From assembly GCA_016927475.1 (NCBI GenBank), contig JAFGMO010000008.1, positions 1-64,000 of the forward strand: a stretch of DNA of 64,000 nucleotides. Direction: 5' to 3'. Below the pieces are notes generated by a model. The model was not told the DNA's origin. It worked only from the letters and a program-made list of their open reading frames with translations, and did no database searches. Position 1 is the first letter of the stretch. Every line of letters begins with the position of its first letter. The DNA comes from Candidatus Aminicenantota bacterium. Its GTDB lineage: Bacteria > Acidobacteriota > Aminicenantia > Aminicenantales > Aminicenantaceae. The translations under genes and the position numbers were made by a program. This document shows, piece after piece, positions 17,379 through 25,316 of the stretch.

Positions 17379-17433
17379 TTGACAGATTTACAATGATATG
17401 AATAATTATGCATTTATAACGCATAAATATTCA
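17379..17433 (+). promoter_or_regulatory. argGH promoter with tandem ARG-box-like operators
   Basis: TTGACA (17379-17384), a 16-bp spacer and AATAAT (17401-17406) make a good promoter. Two sites resembling the ArgR consensus TGAATnnnnATTCA overlap it: TGAATAATTATGCA (17399-17412, one mismatch) and CGCATAAATATTCA (17420-17433, two mismatches). Their start-to-start distance of 21 bp equals that of paired ARG boxes in enterobacteria. An ArgR/AhrC-type repressor is implied, though none is encoded in the window. Confidence 0.7.
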
Positions 17434-17448
17434 TATCTAGGAGATTTT

Positions 17449-18708
17449 ATGGAAAAACAACATGAGAAGGTCATTTTAGCCTACAGCGGAGGTCTGGATA
17501 CTTCTGTTATCCTTAAATGGCTGTGCCTCAAGGAGTATAATGTCATTGCCTACATCGCGGATGTCGGTCAGGAAGAAGATTTTATTTCCCTCAAAAAAAA
17601 GGCCTTGTCCGGAGGAGCTTCCAAGGTTTTAATCGAGGATCTTAAAAAAGAATTTGTCACCGATTATATTTTTGCGGCCTTGCGCGGTAATGCCGTTTAT
17701 GAAGGACGTTATCTACTGGGAACAGCCCTGGCCAGACCCCTTATCGCTAAACGACAGGTCGAAATTGCCCAAAAAGAAGGAACCAGGTTGTTGGCTCACG
17801 GTGCTACAGGTAAGGGCAATGACCAGGTCCGATTCGAATTCGCTTATTATGCCCTTGATCCGATGTCCATAATCATTTCCCCTTGGAAAGATCCGGAGTT
17901 TTTGGCTGGATTTTCCGGTCGTGGGGATTTGATCCGGTTTTCCAAAAAACACGGTATTCCGGTCAAAGCTTCTTCCAATAATTCTTACAGTGAGGATGAA
18001 AACCTGATGCATATCAGTCACGAGGCGGGAATTCTGGAAGACCCATCGCGCCGGCCTCCACCTCATGTTTTTTCAAAAACAGTTTCTCCTCAAGATGCAC
18101 CGGACCGGGAAGTGCGGCTTATGATTGAGTTCAAAGATGGATACCCCGTGAAAGTGTTTAATCTTGACGATGGTACGGTCAAGACAGATCCCCTGGAGCT
18201 TTTTCTTTATCTTAATGCCGTTGGGGGGCGAAACGGAGTGGGCCGTGTGGATATGGTGGAAAACCGTTATATTGGCATCAAGTCGAGGGGCGTTTATGAA
18301 ACTCCGGGAGCAACCATTCTATGGACGGCTCACCGGGATCTGGAAGGGATAGCCATGGATAAAGAAGTTTTGCATTTAAGGGATATGCTCTCCCCGGAAT
18401 TCAGCCGGTTGATCTATAATGGTTTCTGGTTTTCACCTGAGATGGACTTCTTGATGTCCGCCTTTGAAAAAAGCCAGGAGAAAATCGACGGCTGTGTCAC
18501 CGTGGCTGTTTATAAGGGGGGAGTATCCGTTATCAGCAGGGAGTCCCCGGTTTCCCTTTATGATGAAGAGCTGTCCAGTATGGAGATTGAGGGCGGTTTT
18601 AACGCCCTTGATTCTAAAGGATTCATCAACATAAATTCCATCCGGTTGAAGGCCCATCACGTCCTGCTGCGGAAAAAGAGACCATATGGATGGAGAAATA
18701 CACGATGA
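17449..18708 (+). CDS. argG: Argininosuccinate synthase
   Basis: 419 residues from ATG 17449, preceded by AGGAG at a good distance. The upstream in-frame ATG at 17398 lies inside the promoter/operator. The ATP-pyrophosphatase loop AYSGGLDTS is at residues 10-18. [13 protein letters not shown] and the citrulline/aspartate-binding segments ([19 protein letters not shown]) are present. It joins citrulline and aspartate using ATP, the penultimate step of arginine synthesis. argH overlaps its stop by 4 nt (ATGA), so the two are translationally coupled. Confidence 0.96.
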   Translation: MEKQHEKVILAYSGGLDTSVILKWLCLKEYNVIAYIADVGQEEDFISLKKKALSGGASKVLIEDLKKEFVTDYIFAALRGNAVYEGRYLLGTALARPLIAKRQVEIAQKEGTRLLAHGATGKGNDQVRFEFAYYALDPMSIIISPWKDPEFLAGFSGRGDLIRFSKKHGIPVKASSNNSYSEDENLMHISHEAGILEDPSRRPPPHVFSKTVSPQDAPDREVRLMIEFKDGYPVKVFNLDDGTVKTDPLELFLYLNAVGGRNGVGRVDMVENRYIGIKSRGVYETPGATILWTAHRDLEGIAMDKEVLHLRDMLSPEFSRLIYNGFWFSPEMDFLMSAFEKSQEKIDGCVTVAVYKGGVSVISRESPVSLYDEELSSMEIEGGFNALDSKGFININSIRLKAHHVLLRKKRPYGWRNTR

Positions 18709-19892
18709 AACTTTGGTACGAAGACAAAAAGCTTGATCCCGGCATTGAAAAGTTCACCGTGGGAGGAGATACCGTCCTGGATCAGAAGCTCCTCAAGTAT
18801 GACTGCAAAGCTTCCATTATCCATGCCCGTATGCTGGAAAGGAACGGCATCTTATCGGCCGCTGAAAGACAGGAGCTGGAAACGGAGCTGGAAAACCTGT
18901 CGGCTGAAGCCCAGACCGGGGGATTCTTCATCAATCCTGAGGATGAAGACGGCCATACCGCTATCGAGAATCGGCTCAGAGATAAGCTTGGTGTTGTTGG
19001 AGAAAAAATTCACACGGGCCGTTCCAGAAACGACCAGGTGTTGACGGCGCTGAGGTTGTACATCAAAGATGAATTGCTGTGTGTTAAAAAATCCCTGAAA
19101 AGCCTGATTGGCGGTGTTCGCAGATTTTCAAACCGCTGGGGGAGAATAGAAATGCCGGGTTTTACTCATACGCGGAAGGCCATGCCTTCTTCGGTGGGAA
19201 TGTGGGCCGAAGCCCTGGTGGAGGCTTTATATGATGACCTCGATCAATGGAAAGCGGCATATGCTCTGATCGACCAATCTCCCCTTGGTTCCGGAGCGGG
19301 ATACGGTATTCCCTTGGATATTGACCGGAACTTATCCGCCTCCCTATTGGGTTTTTCCCGTGTTCAAAAAAATCCAGTGTCCTGCCAGAACAGCAGGGGA
19401 AAATTTGAAGGAACGGTTCTCCACCTGCTTGGATTCATCATGTTTGATCTCCATAAAACGGCCTCCGACCTTGTTTTTTTTACGCTTCCGGATTTGGGGT
19501 TTTTCGAGATACCGGAAGATATGTTGACAGGAAGCTCGATTATGCCCCACAAGCGAAATCCTGATGCGCTGGAAATTTTGCGGGGCTATTATCACGTCGT
19601 TTTGTCCTATGAATTCCGGGTGAAAAGTTTGGGGGCCGGCCTTATTTCCGGCTATCATAGGGATTTTCAGCTTATGAAAGAACCGGTCATTCAGGCTTTT
19701 GAAATTGTAAGGGAGAGCCTCTTTATCGCTGGATTGATCTTTCGCAGCTTGAAAGCTGTTCCCGGCAGATGTAAGGCGGCGATGACCGGGGAGCTTTATA
19801 CAGTAGAAAAGGCATACCGGTTGGTCCAGCAGGGAATCCCCTTTCGTGAGGCTTACAGGATGGTGGCCGAAGAATGGAATAAAAAGAGATGA
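18705..19892 (+). CDS. argH: Argininosuccinate lyase
   Basis: 395 residues from ATG 18705, which overlaps the argG stop (ATGA) and has GGAG 9 nt upstream; an in-frame ATG at 18690 is the alternative. The protein is shorter than enterobacterial ArgH (~457). Signature [12 protein letters not shown] (catalytic Ser loop) and [13 protein letters not shown] are clear. The usual Y-T-H-L-Q region reads [12 protein letters not shown], a variant I associate with Bacteroidetes-type enzymes. It splits argininosuccinate into arginine and fumarate. It is the second gene of an argGH operon under the ARG-box-like sites. Confidence 0.95.
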   Translation: MKLWYEDKKLDPGIEKFTVGGDTVLDQKLLKYDCKASIIHARMLERNGILSAAERQELETELENLSAEAQTGGFFINPEDEDGHTAIENRLRDKLGVVGEKIHTGRSRNDQVLTALRLYIKDELLCVKKSLKSLIGGVRRFSNRWGRIEMPGFTHTRKAMPSSVGMWAEALVEALYDDLDQWKAAYALIDQSPLGSGAGYGIPLDIDRNLSASLLGFSRVQKNPVSCQNSRGKFEGTVLHLLGFIMFDLHKTASDLVFFTLPDLGFFEIPEDMLTGSSIMPHKRNPDALEILRGYYHVVLSYEFRVKSLGAGLISGYHRDFQLMKEPVIQAFEIVRESLFIAGLIFRSLKAVPGRCKAAMTGELYTVEKAYRLVQQGIPFREAYRMVAEEWNKKR

Positions 19893-19920
19893 ATAACGCA
19901 GGAAGTATCCGTGCCTTAAG

Positions 19921-19949
19921 TTGACATCCGTATGATACAATGATATCTT
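19921..19949 (+). promoter_or_regulatory. Probable promoter of the sphingolipid-like cluster
   Basis: TTGACA at 19921-19926, a 17-bp spacer and TATCTT at 19944-19949. Transcription would begin near 19956, downstream of the first in-frame ATG (19940), which supports ATG 20057 as the real start of the next gene and leaves a leader of about 100 nt. Confidence 0.55.
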
Positions 19950-20056
19950 TTTTGAGGCGATTGGAAGGTGGAGATGAAGAAAATGAGCGAGATTATCTAT
20001 TCGCCGAGCAGGTGTTTTCGTTCTGCCAAAGAGGAAACTTCAAAAGAGAGAGGGAT

Positions 20057-21286
20057 ATGGATCTTTTTGAAAAATGCGATTCGGATGGCGGATATTTTGG
20101 CCCCTTCCGTGCCCAGGATGACTTTTTCTTCAGCCGCCCAATTTTAGATCCCATTCCAGGTACAACAACGATTTTTGAAGGGAAGAAGTGTATTCAGTGG
20201 TCGATCAATAACTACCTGGGTTTGGCTGAGAATGAAGAAATCAAGGCCTTTGCTGTGAAGATGGTTGAAAAGTACGGGCTAAGCGCTCCCATGGGTTCGC
20301 GGATGATGACGGGCAACACGAAATATCACAGGGAATTTGAACAGTCCCTGGCCGATTACCTGGAAAAGGAAGCGGCTGTCGTCTTCAATTACGGTTATCT
20401 TGGAGTCCTGGGAACGATGTCTTCCCTTGTAGAGAAAAACGATACGATTGTTATCGATAAACTTTCCCATGCTTCGATGGTTGATGGAATGTTTTTATCC
20501 CAGGGAAAATTTAGAGCTTACAAGCATAATGATATGGACAGCCTGGAAAGCCATCTCAAGCGGATCAACCGGGATCGGAAAGGCGGGATTCTTATCGTGA
20601 CCGAGGGAGTTTTCGGTATGCGCGGAGACCTGGCCGACCTGCCGAATATCTGTGACCTAAAAGAAAAATACGATGCAAGACTTTTCATCGATGATGCTCA
20701 TGGATTCGGTGTGATGCATGAAACCGGCAAGGGTACGGCCGCCTATTTTGGTGTGCAGGACCGGATCGATGTCTATTTTGGAACATTTGCCAAGGCTTTT
20801 GCCGCGATAGGAGGCGTATCGGCCGCCGATAAGAAAGTCATTGACTGGATCAAGTACAATGCAAGAACTCAGGTATTCGCCAAAAGTATGCCGATGGTCT
20901 ATGTCGAGGTGCTGAAACGAACCCTCGAAGTGATCAAGAACGGGGCCGACAGGCGAGAAAAAATGTATGAGAACGCTAATATGTTGAAATCGGGCCTTCT
21001 CAATCTCGGCTACAATGTCGGGAGAGTTCCATCTCCCATCACCGCTGTCTATGTTCCTGCCGGAGACTTAAACATTGGAATGTTGATCATCAAAAAACTC
21101 AGGGAACAGGGGATTTTTATAACCGGCGTTATGTACCCTGTTGTTCCAAAAGGAATCATACTCTTTAGGATGATTCCCACAGCTTCGCATTCAAAAGAAG
21201 AGATCCAAAAGACGATCGAGGCTTTTAAATCCGTAAGGGATGAGCTAAACCTCCGCCTTGACACCCTGCAAGCGGCCGTCCTTTAA
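20057..21286 (+). CDS. spt: Serine palmitoyltransferase-like alpha-oxoamine synthase
   Basis: 409 residues from ATG 20057 (GAGAGGGAT upstream). It is a class II PLP aminotransferase-fold enzyme of the AONS/KBL/SPT group: INNYLGLAENEE, YGLSAPMGSRMMTGNT, IVTEGVFGMRGDLADLP, FIDDAHGFGVMHETGKG, and the PLP lysine K246 in GTFAKAFAAIGG. These enzymes condense an amino acid with an acyl-CoA. The length, the 'NYLGL…MGSR' pattern and the neighbours (epimerase, SDR, GNAT-type acyltransferase) favour serine palmitoyltransferase making 3-ketosphinganine. BioF (8-amino-7-oxononanoate synthase) is the main alternative, but no bio gene is nearby. Confidence 0.85.
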   Translation: MDLFEKCDSDGGYFGPFRAQDDFFFSRPILDPIPGTTTIFEGKKCIQWSINNYLGLAENEEIKAFAVKMVEKYGLSAPMGSRMMTGNTKYHREFEQSLADYLEKEAAVVFNYGYLGVLGTMSSLVEKNDTIVIDKLSHASMVDGMFLSQGKFRAYKHNDMDSLESHLKRINRDRKGGILIVTEGVFGMRGDLADLPNICDLKEKYDARLFIDDAHGFGVMHETGKGTAAYFGVQDRIDVYFGTFAKAFAAIGGVSAADKKVIDWIKYNARTQVFAKSMPMVYVEVLKRTLEVIKNGADRREKMYENANMLKSGLLNLGYNVGRVPSPITAVYVPAGDLNIGMLIIKKLREQGIFITGVMYPVVPKGIILFRMIPTASHSKEEIQKTIEAFKSVRDELNLRLDTLQAAVL

Positions 21287-21412
21287 TATGTGAGATGTGA
21301 CAAATACGGAACCAGCCGGAAGTATTTTTTTGATTCTGCAGCCGTTCTTTTGTTCTGCATTATGAATAATACAGGTTATCCTGATTTATTGAGATTAAAG
21401 GGATAGCGCTTC

Positions 21413-22114
21413 TTGAAAGTTGTGGTCGCCGTCTCAACAGCTATTGTCGGCTACGTGTTTTTTCTCCTAACAACGGTTGCAGGTTCACGGCAAAGAAACA
21501 TTCCGGAAAACGATTTTATACGTAAGGGACGGATTTCAGCGGTTTTATGGATGCGGGCATCGGGATTCCTGTTTTTCGGAGTGCTGCCCTTTTTTGCTGT
21601 CATCGTGATATTCCATTACCGAATTTCTTCTTTGGGTATTTCGTTATCCGGTATTGAGAATTCGTTGTATTGGGGACTGGGACTATCGGTGATCATCATA
21701 CCTGTAAGCTTTATGAATGCAAAAAATCCGAAGCTTCAGAAAAAATATCCTCAGATGCGGACGAAAACATGGACCGTCGGGCTGCTGGTTATCAGCGCCA
21801 CCAGTTGGATTTTTTACCTGTTGGCCTATGAGTTTTTATTGCGGGGTTTTCTCTTTTTTTCCTCTTTGGAAGCCGCAGGACTGGGTGTGGCCCTAATCAT
21901 CAATGTCGTTGTCTATACGGTTTTCCATATTCACAAGGGGAAGAAAGAAATGGCTGGGGCCGTTATTTTCGGCTGTGGATTGTGTCTTGTGACTTTCGCT
22001 ACGAAGAGCATATGGGCGGCCTGGCTGATACATGTCGCTCTTGCCCTCTCAAGTGAGTGGGCTTTTATCCACCATCATCCTCTAATGGAGATAAGAGGTT
22101 TTTCGCCAAGATGA
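21413..22114 (+). CDS. CPBP/CAAX-protease-like intramembrane metalloprotease
   Basis: 233 residues from a TTG with AAAGGGAT upstream. Six to eight TM helices. The motifs of the CPBP (Abi) family are present: a Glu-x3-Arg site in YEFLLRGFLF, FHIHKG (second-site His) and HVALA near the end. Family members are glutamyl or metal-dependent intramembrane proteases. It lies 126 bp after spt and overlaps the next gene by 4 nt (ATGA), so it is embedded in the lipid cluster; whether it acts on lipids or on a cluster protein is unknown. Confidence 0.75.
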   Translation: MKVVVAVSTAIVGYVFFLLTTVAGSRQRNIPENDFIRKGRISAVLWMRASGFLFFGVLPFFAVIVIFHYRISSLGISLSGIENSLYWGLGLSVIIIPVSFMNAKNPKLQKKYPQMRTKTWTVGLLVISATSWIFYLLAYEFLLRGFLFFSSLEAAGLGVALIINVVVYTVFHIHKGKKEMAGAVIFGCGLCLVTFATKSIWAAWLIHVALALSSEWAFIHHHPLMEIRGFSPR

Positions 22115-23115
22115 AGCGAGTATGTGTAACAGGCGCGACAGGCTATCTCGGTATGGCTTTAGCCTGGAGGCTTGCCGTCTCCGGCATCGTTGTCCATGCC
22201 CTTTTCCGGTCGAAGGCGAAGGCGGCTAATCTCAACCATCCAAACATCCGGTTGGTCAAAGGGGATATCCTTCATCCCGAAAGTCTGGATAAAGCCGTTA
22301 AAGACTGCGACTATCTCTATCATACCGCTGCGTTGACGGCGATCTGGTCCGAAAATCCTTCTCTTTTTCGTGAAGTTAATGTCCGGGGAACGAAAAACAT
22401 TCTGGAAAAAGCGGTCTATTGGGGGATAAAAAAAGTGGTGATGACATCAACCGCCGGTATCTACGGTCCTTCTTTATCTTGTCCTGTGGATGAAGAATGC
22501 CACAGGACAACTCCCTGCTTCACGGAATATGAAAGGACCAAGGAAGAGGCCGACTCTCTTGCGCTGGGCTTCAGCCGTAAAAAGGGACTGGACCTGGTCA
22601 TCGTCTGTCCGACCCGTATTTACGGGCCCGGTCCTCTCGTCCAAAGCAACAGTGTTACCCTCATGATAGACCGGTACCTGCAGGGCAAATGGCATGTTTT
22701 ACCAGGTAACGGGAAAAGCATCGGGAACTATGTCTATATCGATGATGTTGTCAATGGGCAAATCTTGGCCATGGAAAAAGGCCGGGCATATGAAAAATAC
22801 CTTCTTGGAGGGACGAATATATCCTACGAGGATTTTTTCGAGGTATTGAAAGAAGTTACGCAAAAACGCTTTGCCTTGTTTAAGGTGCCTTTCTTTTTTA
22901 TGATGTCGGTAGCCGGGGTAATGACGTTGTACGCCCGCCTCTTACGGCGGGTTCCCATGGTCACTCCGCAAATGATGAAAAAACTCCATCAAAATTGGAT
23001 GGTTTCCATCCAAAAGGCCGAACTGGAATTGGAATACAAGCCAATACCATTAAAAAAGGGAATTCAAAAAACGGTCGACTGGCTGAATCTTTTCCCAAGG
23101 GGAGCGATAAAATGA
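22111..23115 (+). CDS. NAD-dependent epimerase/dehydratase, candidate ceramide reductase (CerR-like)
   Basis: 334 residues from ATG 22111, overlapping the previous stop (ATGA). It is an extended SDR: VTGATGYLGMALA (Rossmann, residues ~5-18), catalytic Tyr/Lys in YERTKEEA, and PTRIYGPGPLVQ in the substrate loop. A hydrophobic stretch near residue 265-285 (FFFMMSVAGVMTLYARLL) suggests membrane association, as in 3-beta-HSD-like lipid reductases. In Caulobacter an enzyme of this family (CerR) reduces oxidised ceramide. The neighbourhood with Spt- and GNAT-type genes supports that role here; a dihydroflavonol-reductase-like function is the generic alternative. Confidence 0.8.
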   Translation: MKRVCVTGATGYLGMALAWRLAVSGIVVHALFRSKAKAANLNHPNIRLVKGDILHPESLDKAVKDCDYLYHTAALTAIWSENPSLFREVNVRGTKNILEKAVYWGIKKVVMTSTAGIYGPSLSCPVDEECHRTTPCFTEYERTKEEADSLALGFSRKKGLDLVIVCPTRIYGPGPLVQSNSVTLMIDRYLQGKWHVLPGNGKSIGNYVYIDDVVNGQILAMEKGRAYEKYLLGGTNISYEDFFEVLKEVTQKRFALFKVPFFFMMSVAGVMTLYARLLRRVPMVTPQMMKKLHQNWMVSIQKAELELEYKPIPLKKGIQKTVDWLNLFPRGAIK

Positions 23116-23927
23116 ATAATAAAACGAAAGACTACGCGCTTATCACCGGGGGAAGCGAAGGAATTGGTAAAGCATTTGCAGAGGAGTGTGCTGTAAGAGG
23201 GATGAATCTTATCATCGCCGCTCTTCCCGGCCCAAGCCTTATAAATTCCGGCGAGTATTTTAGAAAAACATATGGAGTCGATGTCGAAACTTTGGGGATA
23301 AATCTCACTGAAAAAGATGCTCCCCAAAGATTGTTTGATTTTTGCCGGGATAAAGGACTGAGGGTTCGCCTGCTGGTCAATAATGCCGGCCTGGCGGGAA
23401 GCGCTGTTTTTGCAAAATCATCTCTTGAGGAAATCGATAAAAGAATCCAGCTTAACATCAGGGCAATGGTTTTTCTGACCCGGTTGTTTATTCCCTCCAT
23501 GAAGGAATTGGACTCGGCCTATATTCTCAATATCGGTAGTTTGGGAGGGTATTTCGCCATTCCTTACAAAAGCCTCTATACCGCAAGTAAAGCTTTTGTT
23601 TTGGTTTTTACCAAAGCGCTTCGTGAAGAGTTAAAGAATACGGGCATATCCGTCGGACAGGTTTGTCCCAACGGAGTGAGAACCAACATCGGAAGCCACG
23701 CTCGAATAGACAGCCACGGTTTCATCGGGCGGCTAACTCAGGTTCCAGCCGATAAGATTGCCCGATTGAGTTTACGAAAATTTTTCAAAGGAAAAAGTCT
23801 CATTATCCCCGGATTTGTCAACAAAGTTTTATTGTTTTTGGGCAAGGTTTTTCCGGAGAGAATTCAGCAAAAAATTCTATTCAGGGAGTTTCGCAAGGAA
23901 CTGGCAGCCGATGATTGGGAAAAATAG
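23112..23927 (+). CDS. Short-chain dehydrogenase, candidate keto-sphinganine/keto-ceramide reductase
   Basis: 271 residues from ATG 23112, again an ATGA overlap with the preceding stop and GGAG upstream; the longer open frame to 22995 lies inside the previous gene. Classical SDR motifs: TGGSEGIGKAFA, LVNNAGLAG, catalytic Ser in NIGSLGG, and YTASK. A C-terminal amphipathic or hydrophobic segment (~235-255) resembles the membrane anchor of 3-ketodihydrosphingosine reductases and 17-beta-HSD relatives. Translational coupling to the epimerase suggests the two reductases act in one pathway. Confidence 0.82.
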   Translation: MNNKTKDYALITGGSEGIGKAFAEECAVRGMNLIIAALPGPSLINSGEYFRKTYGVDVETLGINLTEKDAPQRLFDFCRDKGLRVRLLVNNAGLAGSAVFAKSSLEEIDKRIQLNIRAMVFLTRLFIPSMKELDSAYILNIGSLGGYFAIPYKSLYTASKAFVLVFTKALREELKNTGISVGQVCPNGVRTNIGSHARIDSHGFIGRLTQVPADKIARLSLRKFFKGKSLIIPGFVNKVLLFLGKVFPERIQQKILFREFRKELAADDWEK

Positions 23928-24016
23928 GCCGAATCATCCGTTGTAACGAAAGTACCGGTTGAAATGTCGGAAGACGTGGAAAAAGATAGAGAAACAATCA
24001 CAGAGGAGGATATTTT

Positions 24017-25144
24017 ATGGGGATCAAAATTAAAGAAATAGATTCAAAGAGGGACCTTAAAAAGTTTATCTCGTTTCCTTTTTCCCTTTATAAAAAAAGC
24101 CGGTACTGGATTGCTCCCTTGGTACAAAATGAACTGAATACATTGAGAGAGGATAAAAACCCGGCGTTTGAATACTGTGAAGCAAAATACTGGATAGCAT
24201 ACAAAGAAGGAGAACCCGCCGGCCGTATCGCCGGTATTATCAATCATAAATTCATAAAAAAATGGAAAATCCCCTTTGCCAATTTCAGCCGGTTCGATTT
24301 TATCAATGACCGGAGTGTTTCAGCGGCACTGTTATCCCAGGTGGAGGAGTGGGCCTCGGAAAAAGGATTGGAAGGGATACATGGCCCCCTGGGTTTTACG
24401 AATTTTGATCAGCAGGGCATGCTGGTTAAGGGATTCGATGAATTGCCGACGCTTGCATCCGTTTATAACTATGACTATTATCCCGAACACATGGAAGCTA
24501 ATGAATGGGAGAAAGAAATTGAATATGTGGAATACGAGGTTAAAACTCCGGATCATATTCCTGAAAAAGCAAAAAGATTGTCGGACATCGTCTTAAAAAG
24601 ATACGGCCTGAACCTGTTCAAGGCTTCCTCGAAAAAAAAGCTTCTTCCTTTTGCTGGACAGATATTCGAAGTTATCAACAAGTCGTACAAAGATATTTTT
24701 TATGCGGTTGACCTTTCAGCTGAACAGATTGAAATGTATAAAAACAAATACTTATCCTTCATCCGGCCGGAGTTTGTTTCCCTCGTCATCGATTCCGAAG
24801 AAAGGGTAATCGGTTTTCAGATCTCCATGCCCTCATTGTCGAAGGCTTTTCAAAAGGCGAGAGGGAGGCTTTTTCCGTTAGGATTTTTTCATATCCTGAA
24901 AGCTCTTCGTTTCCCAAAAAATCTGGACCTCTATCTTGTCGGAATCATTCCACAGTATCAAAATAAAGGCATAAATGCCGTTTTTATGACCGATTTGACA
25001 AAAACGGCTTTGAAGTATGGGATCGATTCCGTAGAGACCAACAGCGAGCTGGAAACCAACACAAAAGTTAGGGCATTTTGGAATTATTATGAAGCGAGAA
25101 TGCATAAAAGGAAACGGGTTTACAAGAGAAAATTTGCCCTTTAA
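24017..25144 (+). CDS. GNAT-type N-acyltransferase, candidate bacterial ceramide synthase
   Basis: 375 residues; a strong GAGGAGG-type site precedes the ATG. The N-terminal half has the pattern SLYKKSRYWIAPL…LREDKNPAFEYCEAKYWIAYKEGEPAGRIAGIIN and HGPLGFTNFDQQGML. I recognise this from a Bacteroidetes family found with serine palmitoyltransferase. The C-terminal half has a GNAT fold signature (IPQYQNKGINAVFMTDL, acyl-CoA binding). The Caulobacter ceramide synthase bCerS is also GNAT-related. Expected reaction: transfer of a fatty acyl group to the amine of (keto)sphinganine. It is the last gene of the cluster, 89 bp after the SDR. Confidence 0.75.
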   Translation: MGIKIKEIDSKRDLKKFISFPFSLYKKSRYWIAPLVQNELNTLREDKNPAFEYCEAKYWIAYKEGEPAGRIAGIINHKFIKKWKIPFANFSRFDFINDRSVSAALLSQVEEWASEKGLEGIHGPLGFTNFDQQGMLVKGFDELPTLASVYNYDYYPEHMEANEWEKEIEYVEYEVKTPDHIPEKAKRLSDIVLKRYGLNLFKASSKKKLLPFAGQIFEVINKSYKDIFYAVDLSAEQIEMYKNKYLSFIRPEFVSLVIDSEERVIGFQISMPSLSKAFQKARGRLFPLGFFHILKALRFPKNLDLYLVGIIPQYQNKGINAVFMTDLTKTALKYGIDSVETNSELETNTKVRAFWNYYEARMHKRKRVYKRKFAL

Positions 25145-25208
25145 ATCCCTGTGTTGTTCATTTGAGAGGAAAATTTCCGTAAAGAACCATCTACCAGGCA
25201 TTGTTTTC

Positions 25209-25237
25209 TTGACAATGATTTGAAACTTGGATATTTT
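25209..25237 (+). promoter_or_regulatory. Probable promoter of the Ser/Thr kinase gene
   Basis: TTGACA at 25209-25214, a 17-bp spacer and TATTTT at 25232-25237, about 80 bp upstream of the kinase ATG (25317). It suggests that the kinase is transcribed apart from the lipid cluster. Confidence 0.5.
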
Positions 25238-25316
25238 AGGATTACAAAACGGAAAATAAGCTCAGGGAAAAGTTTTTATGCAGGAATGAATTGAATTCCG
25301 GCGGGGAGTTTTCAGT

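Noticed and set aside
19940-20056. Upstream in-frame start for the SPT-like gene
   Set aside because: ATG 19940 lies between the -35 and -10 of the likely promoter and adds residues unlike the family; ATG 20057 has a better ribosome site.
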